A program made the position numbers and the translations under genes. 64,000 bases of DNA from Promicromonosporaceae bacterium (lineage in GTDB: Bacteria > Actinomycetota > Actinomycetes > Actinomycetales > Cellulomonadaceae), in NCBI GenBank assembly GCA_009783295.1, contig WRHK01000008.1, positions 18,756 to 82,755 of the forward strand. Reading direction: 5' to 3'. Every line of letters starts with the position of its first letter. Position 1 is the stretch's first letter. Below the pieces are notes generated by a model. It worked only from the letters and a program-made list of their open reading frames with translations, did not search any database and was not told where the DNA came from. Below, one piece after another: positions 1-8,187 of the stretch.

Positions 1-50
1 GCCACGCGCGTCGACGAGCCCGAGCCCGCCGACGCCCCTACCGTGGGGCG

Positions 51-485
51 ATGACGTCCGTCCGGCAGGTCCAGGTCACGTTCGACTGCGCAGACCCCGA
101 GCGGGTCGCCCGCTTCTGGTGCGAGGTGCTGGGATACGTCGTGCCGCCCCCGCCGCCCGGGTTCGGGTCGTGGGACGACTTCAGCAAGTCCCTCCCGCCC
201 GAGAAGCAGGGGTCGGCGTTCGCGTGCGTCGACCCCACCGGCGTCGGCCCTCGGCTGTTCTTCCAGCGCGTGCCGGAGGGCAAGGTCGTCAAGAACCGCG
301 TGCACCTCGACGTGCGCGTGGGCACCGGGATGGTGGGCGAGGAGCGCCTCGCCGCGCTCGAGGCCGAGTGCGAGCGCCTGGTCGCGCTCGGGGCCAGCAA
401 GTTCCGCGTGCTGCTCGCCGACGGCTTCGAGGAGTCCGTCATCGTGATGCAGGACGTCGAGGGCAACGAGTTCTGCCTGGACTGA
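51..485 (+). CDS. VOC (glyoxalase-like) family protein
   Basis: A 144-residue protein with the single glyoxalase-like fold layout: an N-terminal VQVTFDCADPERVARFWCEVLGY segment typical of the family (read across residues 5-28) and a closing beta strand ending VEGNEFCLD. Members are metal-dependent enzymes or resistance/binding proteins; the substrate cannot be told from sequence. The start is supported by a leaderless promoter arrangement: TACCGT at 39-44, six bases before the ATG. It stands alone, 119 bases before the next gene. Confidence 0.85.
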   Translation: MTSVRQVQVTFDCADPERVARFWCEVLGYVVPPPPPGFGSWDDFSKSLPPEKQGSAFACVDPTGVGPRLFFQRVPEGKVVKNRVHLDVRVGTGMVGEERLAALEAECERLVALGASKFRVLLADGFEESVIVMQDVEGNEFCLD

Positions 486-604
486 CCTGCGGCGCGGCAT
501 TCACAAACTCGTCACATCAATCTGGCCGCGGCACTCCACAACCTCGTCGTGAGGCGCGTCTCTAGGGGGCAAGACCCACTTGTCCACGAACCTGGAGGTC
601 CACC

Positions 605-1228
605 GTGACCAGCACGACCCAGAGCAAGAAGATGCGGATCGCCACGATCACGCTCGCAGGTGCCGGCATCGCCGTCACCGGCGCCGGGATGGCGTTCGCC
701 GCACCGGGGCACTCCGACGACGCGACCGTCGCCGCGAAGGAGAAGGCGGCGATCGCGGCCGACGCGAACGGGCTCCCCGCGGGCTACACGTCGGCCGAGT
801 ACGCCGCGTTCGCGAAGTCCGGCTACTCGGGCGAGGACCTGGCGCACCTCGAGAAGGTGTGGAACCTGGACGCGACGCACACCAAGGCCCAGGCCGGCAA
901 GCTGCTGCTCGCGGGCAAGCAGCTGCCCTTCGCCCCGGGCACCTACACGGCGGCCGCGCCGTCGGCCACCCAGGAGTCGGACTACGAGGCGGCCATCAAT
1001 GCCGGCTACAGCTCCGGTGACATCGCCAAGCTCCAGACCATCTGGCACCTCGACTACCTGCAGACCAAGGCGCACCTTGGCGACCTGGTGCTCAAGGGGC
1101 AGACTGTGCCCGTCCAGCCCTCCGGCTTCGCTGAGGTCAACGCCCAGCCGCAGCTGACCCCGGCGCAGGCGAAGGCCGCCGCCGCGAAGAACGCGGCCGC
1201 CGCGGCCGCCGCCACGCTGGCGAAGTGA
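605..1228 (+). CDS. Secreted protein with two copies of an undescribed W/TKA repeat
   Basis: A 207-residue protein starting at GTG with a good Shine-Dalgarno (GGAGG, 594-598). Residues 1-33 form a signal peptide (KK, hydrophobic core, AFA cleavage site). Two repeats of about 55 residues follow (about 56-113 and 121-174), each with the pattern Y..(A/F)...GY...D...L...W.LD...TKA..G.L.L.G..(L/V)P. The C-terminal tail is Ala/Lys-rich. The same repeat occurs twice in the membrane protein at 2918-3640, three genes downstream. I do not recognise a named family. It is probably exported and is the first gene of an operon with an amidoligase and a sigma factor; function unknown. Confidence 0.85.
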   Translation: MTSTTQSKKMRIATITLAGAGIAVTGAGMAFAAPGHSDDATVAAKEKAAIAADANGLPAGYTSAEYAAFAKSGYSGEDLAHLEKVWNLDATHTKAQAGKLLLAGKQLPFAPGTYTAAAPSATQESDYEAAINAGYSSGDIAKLQTIWHLDYLQTKAHLGDLVLKGQTVPVQPSGFAEVNAQPQLTPAQAKAAAAKNAAAAAAATLAK

Positions 1229-1275
1229 CCGTGCGCCCGGCATCGTGGCCGATCGCTCAGGAGGGAAGGATCGAC

Positions 1276-2343
1276 GTGCTGACCCTGCGGACGGGGTTCG
1301 AGATCGAGCTGCTCGCGCCGGCCGGTGGTGACCGGCAGGTGCTCGCGGAGGAGCTGGCGTCCCGCTACGGCGGCCACGTGCAGCGGTCGTTCCACACCGA
1401 CAGCGAACCGTCCACGGTGCCGGGCGTCGGGGTGTTCAGGCACCTGTCGCCGGCGTTCGACGTCACCGACGCCGGTGGCAGGCCCGTGGCCCGCCTGGTC
1501 GACGACATCACCATCGAGGCGTTCCAGGTCGCCACCCGCACCGACGCCGGGCACCGCGGGTGGTATCGGATCCTGTGCGACGACGCCCGCCTGCTGCGCC
1601 TCATCGAGCGGTACACCGACCCGCGGGCACCGATCGAGACGGTGCTCGCCCCGGTCGCGCGGCTGTACGACACCCGGGTCGACCTGGTCGGCGGGGCGGC
1701 CCGCGTCGACGACAGGACGGGCGCGACCGTCGCCGTCGCGATGCCCCTGCCCGCCGGACGCGAGCGCCCGTGCGAGATCATCACGCCGCCGCTGGTGACC
1801 GACCACGAGGCAGCGCTCGACGCGCTCCTGGCCCCGGCCCGTGACCTGGGGTTCACGGTCCCGCTAGAGTCCGCGGTCCACGTGCACGTGGACGGCTCGC
1901 CGTTCCGCGAGGCGACGGCGTTCGCGAACCTGGTACGGCTGTTCGCCCACTGGCGCGAGCCGCTGTGGGAGCTGCTGGAGACGAACCCGGCGTGCCAGCG
2001 CCTGGCCCCGCCGCCGGAGGAGCTCGTGCGCGTCGTCGACACCAACCCCGACCTGACGTGGGCCGACCTGCGGGCCACGGCGCGCGCCGTCGGCGTCACC
2101 AAGTACGCCGACGTGAACCTGACCCAGCTGGTGGCCGACCGGCCGTACCGCGACACGCTCGAGGTCCGCATCCTGCCGGGCGACGACGACGCCGCGTCGA
2201 TCGTCCGCCGTGCCGCCATCGTGGAGGGGCTGCTGATGCGCTGCCTCGAGGACCGGCCGATACCGCGCCCCGACCGCGTCGCGCCGCAGGACCGCGTGAC
2301 CGCGCTGACGGCCCTCGCGGGCGCCGCGGAGGTGGCCGCGTGA
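1276..2343 (+). CDS. Putative amidoligase (glutamine-synthetase-like COOH-NH2 ligase)
   Basis: A 355-residue protein resembling the amidoligase_2 group, glutamine-synthetase-fold enzymes that join a carboxylate to an amine using ATP. Visible landmarks are GFEIEL near the N-terminus (Glu9, Glu11, likely metal ligands), CEIITPP (about 165-171), HVHVD (His202, His204) and EVRILPGD (Glu296, Arg298). GTG at 1276 is preferred because GAGGGAAGG (1261-1269) sits just upstream; an in-frame GTG at 1225 overlaps the previous gene and lacks a site. The stop overlaps the sigma factor start by 4 bases (GTGA), so the two are translationally coupled. The substrate is unknown; ligation to a protein or small amine are both open. 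Confidence 0.75.
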   Translation: MLTLRTGFEIELLAPAGGDRQVLAEELASRYGGHVQRSFHTDSEPSTVPGVGVFRHLSPAFDVTDAGGRPVARLVDDITIEAFQVATRTDAGHRGWYRILCDDARLLRLIERYTDPRAPIETVLAPVARLYDTRVDLVGGAARVDDRTGATVAVAMPLPAGRERPCEIITPPLVTDHEAALDALLAPARDLGFTVPLESAVHVHVDGSPFREATAFANLVRLFAHWREPLWELLETNPACQRLAPPPEELVRVVDTNPDLTWADLRATARAVGVTKYADVNLTQLVADRPYRDTLEVRILPGDDDAASIVRRAAIVEGLLMRCLEDRPIPRPDRVAPQDRVTALTALAGAAEVAA

Positions 2344-2921
2344 CCACCGCCCCGGTCCCCGTCGTGATCCCGTTCCCCGGTCGCGCCGCCGGGGCCGCCG
2401 AACCGGACCACGAGGTCGTCGCGCGCAGCCTCGACGAGCTGGTGCGCACGCACCTGCCCGGCCTGCTGCGCTACGCCAGCATCCTCACGGGCGACGAGCA
2501 CACCGCCGCCGACCTGGTGCAGGAGGTGCTGCTGCGCGCCCACGTGCGCTGGCACCGCATCGCGCTGCTCGACCGCCCGGACCTCTACCTACGCCGCATG
2601 GTCACCAACGAGCACCTGTCGTGGCGCCGCCGCTGGCACGTGCGCACCATCCGCCCGGCGGCCGACGACGTGCTGGCCGCCCACGCGACGCCCGACGGCG
2701 ACAGCACCCAGTCGATGGCCGACCAGGAGGACATGTGGCAGCGCCTTGCCGAGCTACCGCCGCGTCAACGAACCGTCCTCGTGCTGCGCTACTACGAGGA
2801 CCTGTCCGACGCCGAGATCGCCACCGTGCTGGAGACCTCGGCGGCCACGGTCCGCTCCCACGCCTCGCGCGCCCTCGCTTCCCTGCGGCGCGCCGAACTG
2901 CCCTCCCTGGAGTCCCGATGA
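2340..2921 (+). CDS. SigE-family extracytoplasmic-function sigma factor
   Basis: A 193-residue sigma-70 family protein. Region 2 (about 40-95) has the ECF pattern ADLVQEVLLRAHVRWHRI followed by YLRRMVTNEHLSWRRRW. Region 4 (about 130-185) has LPPRQRTVLVLRYYEDLSD and the recognition helix SAATVRSHASRALA. The short form with this layout is common in actinobacteria. The GTG start overlaps the amidoligase stop by 4 bases, and its stop overlaps the next start (ATGA). The following membrane protein is in the position usually taken by an anti-sigma factor, which suggests that a signal outside the membrane controls this sigma factor (inference). Confidence 0.9.
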   Translation: MTTAPVPVVIPFPGRAAGAAEPDHEVVARSLDELVRTHLPGLLRYASILTGDEHTAADLVQEVLLRAHVRWHRIALLDRPDLYLRRMVTNEHLSWRRRWHVRTIRPAADDVLAAHATPDGDSTQSMADQEDMWQRLAELPPRQRTVLVLRYYEDLSDAEIATVLETSAATVRSHASRALASLRRAELPSLESR

Positions 2922-3640
2922 ACGCCCCCCGCGCCGGCGAGATCCCCGCCGGCGACCTGACAGACCGCATCGAGGCCGCACTGCGCTCCCGCGAGCCGTC
3001 GTCCGGCTGGACCGCCTCGGCGGCCGACCGGATCGCCGCCTCGCTCGCGGCGGCGCGCTCGGAGACCGCCGCAGAGCCCGCGCGCGTCGTCCCGCTGCCC
3101 GCGCGGCATGCCGTGAAGATCGCCGCGACCGGCGCCGCCACCGCCGTGCTGGTGGGCGGCGTGGGCGTGGGCGTCGCGGCCGCCAACCCGTTCACCGGCT
3201 TCGCGGCCGGGGTCGAGAACGTGGCCGGGTCGGTGGGGCTGGACGTGTCGTTCATGCCCGCCGGGTACACGCGCGCGCAGTACGACGCGTTCTGGGGCGC
3301 CGGGTTCGCCGCCTCCGACGTCGACAAGCTCGCGTCGCTCTGGCACGTCGACGGCATCGCCGCCAAGGCGAAGGCGGGGCAGGCCGTGATCGACGGCACG
3401 GCGCTGCCGATCCAGCCGGACACGGCGGCCGCGGCGGCGGACGTCGCCGCCGCCGAGCTCACGGAGCGCGAGCAGACCGCCGTGCGCGAGTCCCCGTACA
3501 CGCACGAGGCGATCGTCCGGCTCGAGGACCTGTGGCACCTCGACCCGATCGCCACGAAGGCGCGCCTGGGCGACCTGCTCCTTGCGCACAAGCCCGTCCC
3601 GGTCACGGCCGACGGCACCCTGGTCTCGGGCGGCAAGTAG
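2918..3640 (+). CDS. Membrane protein with cytoplasmic N-terminus and two outer W/TKA repeats; candidate anti-sigma factor
   Basis: A 240-residue protein: a soluble N-terminal stretch (1-60, with DRIEAALRSREPSSGW), one membrane segment (about 65-89), and an outer region holding two copies of the repeat found in the 605-1228 product (about 112-167 and 181-232, including LWHVD and LWHLDPIATKARLGDLLL). Its start overlaps the sigma factor stop by 4 bases. Position and topology fit a membrane-bound regulator of that sigma factor, but no ASD zinc motif (HXXXCXXC) is present, so the anti-sigma role is inference. The shared repeat suggests that it and the secreted protein pair with each other or sense the same ligand. 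Confidence 0.75.
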   Translation: MNAPRAGEIPAGDLTDRIEAALRSREPSSGWTASAADRIAASLAAARSETAAEPARVVPLPARHAVKIAATGAATAVLVGGVGVGVAAANPFTGFAAGVENVAGSVGLDVSFMPAGYTRAQYDAFWGAGFAASDVDKLASLWHVDGIAAKAKAGQAVIDGTALPIQPDTAAAAADVAAAELTEREQTAVRESPYTHEAIVRLEDLWHLDPIATKARLGDLLLAHKPVPVTADGTLVSGGK

Positions 3641-3664
3641 GCGCCGGCGCGGCCGATGGCGCGT

Positions 3665-3708
3665 GCGGGCCTCCCGAGTCACGATGACGCCGGGGACGGG
3701 AGGCCCGC
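3665..3708 (+). promoter_or_regulatory. Hairpin that covers the CorA ribosome binding site
   Basis: GCGGGCCTCCC (3665-3675) and GGGAGGCCCGC (3698-3708) are perfect 11-base complements with a 22-base loop. The 3' arm contains the Shine-Dalgarno GGGAGG and ends directly before the ATG at 3709. In RNA the stem would block ribosome binding. It could instead act as a terminator for the sigma operon, but no T-run follows. Confidence 0.55.
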
Positions 3709-4695
3709 ATGGACGTGCACGTCATCACCGAGACCGGGGTCCGCGACGCCGGCGTCGCCGACCTGCCCACGCTGCTCCAGCGGGACGACGGCGTGGTGTG
3801 GGTCGACGTGCCGGTGTGGGACGCCGACGCCGAGCGCGTGCTCACGGAAGTGTTCGGGCTGCACCCGCTGGCGGTGCGCGACTGCGCGGGCCGCAACCGG
3901 CTGCCCAAGGTGCACGCGTACCCGGACGTGCTGCTCCTGGTGCTGCACGCCCCCGAGGTGGGGCCCGGCGGGGCCGTGCACCAGGTCGAGCTGGACCGCG
4001 TCGTCGGGCCCAACTACCTCATCACGGTGCACGGGCCCACGGACCCCGACGTCGACCCCGGCTCGCCGCTGCGGGACACGCGCGAGGTGCTCGAGCGGAT
4101 CCGGGCCGGGCGGCTGCACCCGCGCACGCCGTTCGACGTGTCGCACGCGATCGTGTCGACCATGACGCGCCGCATGGAGCGGTTCATCGAGGCGCTCGCC
4201 ACCGAGGTGGACGTGCTGGAGCGCCGCGTGGCCGACGGCCCGCACACCAACCCCGAGCCGTTCCTCGACGAGCTGTTCCGCACCCGCCACGCCCTGCTTG
4301 CCGTCACCACCACGGCCAAGCAGACGGCCGAGATCTACCGCCGCGTCGAGCGCCTGTCCACCACGCACATGCCGGCGTCGTCGCGCCCGCTGGTCGGCGA
4401 CCTGGTGGACCAGTTCGACCGCCTTTCCGGGCTGGCGTCGGAGGAGAAGGAGTACCTCCAGGGCGTCATCGAGTTCTACCGGACGCGCGCGGACACCAAG
4501 ATGACGATCGCCGCCGAGCGGCTGGCCGTCATCGCCGTCGTGACGCTGCCCATCACGGCACTGACCTCGATCTTCGGCATGAACTTCATCGTCAACACGC
4601 ACACCCGGCCCATCGAGCTGACGATCTCGCTGGTGGTCATGCTCGCCGGGTCCATCTGGCTTGTTGCCTGGGCGAAGCGTCAGGGCTGGTGGTGA
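3709..4695 (+). CDS. corA: CorA-family divalent cation transporter
   Basis: A 328-residue protein with the CorA layout: an N-terminal alpha/beta cytoplasmic domain, a long helical stalk (about 145-265, including RRMERFIEALATEVDVLERRV), and two C-terminal membrane helices. The pore signature GMN is present in SIFGMNFIVN (about 288-297). The family forms pentameric Mg2+ (Co2+/Ni2+) channels in the cytoplasmic membrane. The ATG lies directly after a hairpin holding its Shine-Dalgarno, so translation may be conditional. It ends with a basic/aromatic tail (KRQGWW), as in other CorA proteins. Confidence 0.92.
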   Translation: MDVHVITETGVRDAGVADLPTLLQRDDGVVWVDVPVWDADAERVLTEVFGLHPLAVRDCAGRNRLPKVHAYPDVLLLVLHAPEVGPGGAVHQVELDRVVGPNYLITVHGPTDPDVDPGSPLRDTREVLERIRAGRLHPRTPFDVSHAIVSTMTRRMERFIEALATEVDVLERRVADGPHTNPEPFLDELFRTRHALLAVTTTAKQTAEIYRRVERLSTTHMPASSRPLVGDLVDQFDRLSGLASEEKEYLQGVIEFYRTRADTKMTIAAERLAVIAVVTLPITALTSIFGMNFIVNTHTRPIELTISLVVMLAGSIWLVAWAKRQGWW

Positions 4696-4710
4696 CCTGG
4701 CCGGTCCCTG

Positions 4711-4716
4711 TAGCGT
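4711..4716 (+). promoter_or_regulatory. Candidate -10 element (TAGCGT) for the dehydratase gene
   Basis: TAGCGT lies 28 bases before the TTG start at 4745 and is the same hexamer used by several genes here. GAGGAAGG at 4731-4738 serves as ribosome binding site. No convincing -35 is seen. Confidence 0.4.
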
Positions 4717-4744
4717 CCGGGGCGAGCCGAGAGGAAGGTCGACG

Positions 4745-6376
4745 TTGACCATCGAGACGCCGCAGACCATCCGCGGGATCCTGGTGCTGCACGCCGGCGA
4801 CGACGTCGCCGTCGCCACCCGGGACCTCGCACCGGGCGACACGGTGCGGGCCGGCGACGCCGACGTGGCCGTGCGGGGATCCGTGCCGCGCGGGCACAAG
4901 GTCGCTCTCACCGACGTCCCCGCGGGCGGCGAGGTGCACAAGTACGGTCAGGTGATCGGCGTGGCCACCGCCCCGATCCGCGCCGGCGAGCACGTCCACA
5001 CGCACAACCTGGCGTTCGAGCCCGGCCACCGCGAGCACCAGCTCGGCGGGTCGCCCACGCCCCTCGCCGTGCCGGAGGGCCCCCGGCCCACGTTCCGCGG
5101 CTTCCGTCGCGCGGACGGCCGCGTCGGCACCCGCAACTACGTCGCGATCCTCACGTCGGTGAACTGCTCGGCGTCGACCGCGAAGATGATCGCCGCGCAG
5201 TTCACGCCCCAGGTGCTGGCCGAGTACCCGAACGTCGACGGCGTCATCGCGCTCACGCACCAGTCCGGCTGCGGCCTGGTGCCCACCAGCGAGGGCGGCC
5301 GGATCCTGCTGCGCACGCTGCGCGGGTACGCCGCCCACCCCAACATCTCCGGTCTGCTGGTGCTGGGGCTCGGGTGCGAGATGGTGCTGACCGAGCAGCT
5401 GACCACGCCCGACGGGTCCGGGGTGTTCATCGGGATGCCCGGCGTCGGCACGCCGCCGCCGCCCGAGGACCCGGTGCTGGCCGACCTCCCGGCCGACACG
5501 CTCGTCGAGTCGCTCACGATCCAGGAGTCCGGCGGGGTGCGCCCCGCGGTCGCGGCGGGCGTCGCCGCCGTACGCCGCATGCTGCCCGTCGTGAACGAGC
5601 GCGAGCGCACCGACTGCGACGTCTCCGAGCTGGTGCTGGCCCTCAACTGCGGCGGGTCGGACGGCTACTCCGGCATCACCGCGAACCCGGCCCTCGGCTG
5701 GGCGTCCGACCGCCTCGTCGCCTACGGAGCGACGTCGGCGCTCGCCGAGACGCCCGAGGTGTACGGCGCCGAGCACCTGCTCACCCGTCGCGCCACCCGG
5801 CCCGACGTCGCCCAGCGGCTGCTGGACCGCATCGCCTGGTGGGAGGACTACACGCGGGCCGGCGGCGGCAGCATGGACAACAACCCCTCGCCGGGCAACA
5901 AAGCCGGCGGCCTGACCACCATCCTCGAGAAGTCGCTCGGCGCCGTGGCCAAGGGCGGCCACGCCGACCTCGCGGCCGTGTACGAGTACGCGGAGCGGAT
6001 GGCCGCGCACGAGGGCTTCGTGTTCATGGACACCCCCGGCTACGACCCCGTCTCGGTCACCGGGCTGGTGGCCGGCGGCGCGAACGTCGTCGTCTTCACC
6101 ACGGGCCGCGGATCGGTGTTCGGGTGCCGCCCGACGCCGTCGGTCAAGGTGGCCACCAACACGCCCATGTACGCGGCGATGGCCGACGACATGGACGTGA
6201 ACGCGGGCCGCATCGTCGACGGCACCGCCACCCTGGAGCAGGTCGGTCAGGAGATCTTCGACCTGATCCTCGCCGTGGCCTCCGGGGCCAGGCCCGCGTC
6301 CGAGGAGCTCGAGATCGCGGGCCTGACCATCGGCACCGAGGAGTTCATCCCCTGGCACGTCGGGGCGGTCATGTGA
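4745..6376 (+). CDS. Altronate dehydratase family protein (UxaA type)
   Basis: A 543-residue sugar-acid dehydratase with both expected parts: an N-terminal SAF domain (about 1-95) and the catalytic UxaA region starting at the GRVGTRNYVAI motif. Other conserved segments are HQSGCGLV, LALNCGGSDGYSGITANPALGW and MDNNPSPGNKAGGLTTILEKSLG. The family removes water from D-altronate or D-galactarate-type acids to give a 2-keto-3-deoxy acid, using iron. Start chosen at TTG 4745 because GAGGAAGG stands 6 bases upstream. The gene ends 3 bases from a convergent ABC transporter gene that may import the substrate (inference). No kinase or aldolase for the product is in the window. Confidence 0.88.
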   Translation: MTIETPQTIRGILVLHAGDDVAVATRDLAPGDTVRAGDADVAVRGSVPRGHKVALTDVPAGGEVHKYGQVIGVATAPIRAGEHVHTHNLAFEPGHREHQLGGSPTPLAVPEGPRPTFRGFRRADGRVGTRNYVAILTSVNCSASTAKMIAAQFTPQVLAEYPNVDGVIALTHQSGCGLVPTSEGGRILLRTLRGYAAHPNISGLLVLGLGCEMVLTEQLTTPDGSGVFIGMPGVGTPPPPEDPVLADLPADTLVESLTIQESGGVRPAVAAGVAAVRRMLPVVNERERTDCDVSELVLALNCGGSDGYSGITANPALGWASDRLVAYGATSALAETPEVYGAEHLLTRRATRPDVAQRLLDRIAWWEDYTRAGGGSMDNNPSPGNKAGGLTTILEKSLGAVAKGGHADLAAVYEYAERMAAHEGFVFMDTPGYDPVSVTGLVAGGANVVVFTTGRGSVFGCRPTPSVKVATNTPMYAAMADDMDVNAGRIVDGTATLEQVGQEIFDLILAVASGARPASEELEIAGLTIGTEEFIPWHVGAVM

Positions 6377-6379
6377 CCG

Positions 6380-7276
6380 TCAGTCGTCGCGCGACTCCTT
6401 GACGCGCGCGACCAGCTGGGTCGGGTTCACGAACCGCAGCGCCACCACCAGGATCACCAGCATCGTCACCGTGTACATGACGGCCATGGCCGAGATGAGC
6501 TGGCGCGCCTCCCCGCCTCCCGCCGACGTCATCGCGCGGTAGATCGACACCACGAGCGTGTCGGAGCCCGGCCCGGAGACCAGGAACGTCAGCTCGAACA
6601 TGCCGACGGTCCGCACGAGCACCAGGATGCTGGCCGCGAGGATCCCGGGGATCAGTAGCGGCGCGAGCACGCGCGTGAACACCTGCCGGATCGAGGCGCC
6701 GCACATGCGCGCCGCCGACTCGACCGACGGGTTGATCTGCTCGATGAACGGCGTCATCGTCAGGATCACGAACGGTACGGACGGCACGAGGTTCACCAGC
6801 ACCACCGCCGCGACCGTGCGGCCCAGCCCGAACGCGTACATGACCGTCGCGAGCGGGATGCCGTAGGTGATGGGCGGCATGAGGATCGGCAGCAGGAACA
6901 GCCCCATGACCAGCTTCTTGCCGGGGAAGCTGCGCCGGGCCAGCACGTACGACGCCGGCACGCCCAGCAGCACGGAGATCACGACGACGGCGAGCGCGAC
7001 GCCCACCGTCACCCCGATGACCTGCCCGAGCTCGAAGCGGTCCCAGGCCCCCGAGTACCAGGTGCGGGTCCACTCGACGGGGGCCCACGTGTCGAACCAC
7101 TGCTTGCCGAACGAGTCGACGACGACGGTGACCAGGATCCCGAGCAGGAACACCAGGAACACGGCCATGCCAGCCCAGACGAACCACGTGGACGGCGACG
7201 CGACGAGCGAGCGCTCGCCCGGGAGCGTGCCCGCGCGACGACGCGAGCGGGCGGGTGCGGGTGCGGTGGTGGCCAT
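6380..7276 (-). CDS. ABC transporter permease (second inner-membrane subunit)
   Basis: A 298-residue binding-protein-dependent permease with a basic N-terminus, six predicted membrane helices, and the EAA loop that contacts the ATPase (ESAARMCGASIRQVFTRVLAPLLIPG region). It belongs to the PotC/FbpB-like group of two-permease systems. Its ATG overlaps the stop of the upstream permease by one base (TGATG), showing translational coupling. It is the last gene of the lacI-SBP-ATPase-permease-permease operon. Confidence 0.93.
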   Translation of the reverse strand: MATTAPAPARSRRRAGTLPGERSLVASPSTWFVWAGMAVFLVFLLGILVTVVVDSFGKQWFDTWAPVEWTRTWYSGAWDRFELGQVIGVTVGVALAVVVISVLLGVPASYVLARRSFPGKKLVMGLFLLPILMPPITYGIPLATVMYAFGLGRTVAAVVLVNLVPSVPFVILTMTPFIEQINPSVESAARMCGASIRQVFTRVLAPLLIPGILAASILVLVRTVGMFELTFLVSGPGSDTLVVSIYRAMTSAGGGEARQLISAMAVMYTVTMLVILVVALRFVNPTQLVARVKESRDD

Positions 7277-8187
7277 CAGCCCTTGCCTCCTGTCGATCCC
7301 TTGTACAGCAGCGAGCGCCACGCGAACACGATCGCGACGACCACCAGCTCCACCACGCCCATGAGCAGCGCGATCGTGGAGGCCATCGGGTAGTCGAGCT
7401 GCTCGCCGAACGAGCGGTACGCCATGAGCGCCATGACGCGGGTGGTGCCACCCGGGTCGCCCACGAGGCGGGCGGACGGGAACACCGAGAACGCCAGCAC
7501 GAACGTGAGGATGAACGTGGTGGCCAGCCCGGGGGCGAGCAGCGGCAGCACCACCTTGCGGAACCGCGACCACCACCCCGCCCCGAGCGTGCGGGCGGCC
7601 GCCTCGAGCGAGGGGTCGATGCCGGACAGGTACGAGCTGACCAGCAGGAACGCGAACGGGAAGCCCGTGATGATCAGCGAGAACATCACGCCGAGATAGT
7701 TGTTCACGAGCTTGAGGGGCTCGTCGATCAGCCCGATCGCCTCGAGGGCCCGGTTGATCCAGCCCTGGCGCCCCGCGAAGATCAGCAGGCCCTGCGCCGT
7801 GAGCACGGTGCCGAGCGTGATGGGCAGCACCAGCATCGACGAGAGCAGGCGCTTGCCGCGGAACCGGCGGCGCAGCACCATCGCCACGGGCACGGACAGC
7901 ACCACGTTGAACAGCGCGGCCGGGACGGCGAGCCGCATGGTGATCCACACGGAGTCGCGCACGAACGGGTCGCCGAAGAACGCGAGGTAGTTGGCGAAGA
8001 CGCCGCCGCCCCACTTCTGCACGGTGGCCGCCGTGGGCTGGAACGTCAGCCCGATGCCGTAGGCGAACGGGTAGACGAACAGCGCGATCGTGAACAGCAG
8101 CGCCGGCAGCACGAGCATGAGCAGCGGGTCGATGCCCCGCTCCGCGAGGCGGTGGCGCAGGCTCGCCGTCGAGCGGGGGGCGCTCAT
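7276..8187 (-). CDS. ABC transporter permease (first inner-membrane subunit)
   Basis: A 303-residue permease with six predicted membrane helices and the EAA motif EAAARTLGAGWWSRFRKVV followed by LPLLAPG. It pairs with the 6380-7276 product to form the channel. The start (ATG) overlaps the ATPase stop by 4 bases (ATGA). The family imports small solutes such as polyamines, iron or sugar derivatives; the neighbouring dehydratase makes a sugar acid plausible here, which is inference. Confidence 0.93.
   Translation of the reverse strand: MSAPRSTASLRHRLAERGIDPLLMLVLPALLFTIALFVYPFAYGIGLTFQPTAATVQKWGGGVFANYLAFFGDPFVRDSVWITMRLAVPAALFNVVLSVPVAMVLRRRFRGKRLLSSMLVLPITLGTVLTAQGLLIFAGRQGWINRALEAIGLIDEPLKLVNNYLGVMFSLIITGFPFAFLLVSSYLSGIDPSLEAAARTLGAGWWSRFRKVVLPLLAPGLATTFILTFVLAFSVFPSARLVGDPGGTTRVMALMAYRSFGEQLDYPMASTIALLMGVVELVVVAIVFAWRSLLYKGSTGGKG

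Noticed and set aside
1225..1275. Earlier GTG start for the amidoligase at 1225
   Set aside because: It overlaps the upstream coding region and lacks a ribosome site, whereas GTG 1276 has GAGGGAAGG directly upstream.
2918..3640. Classical zinc-containing anti-sigma factor (ZAS) assignment
   Set aside because: The HXXXCXXC motif is missing, so only a candidate regulator role is given.
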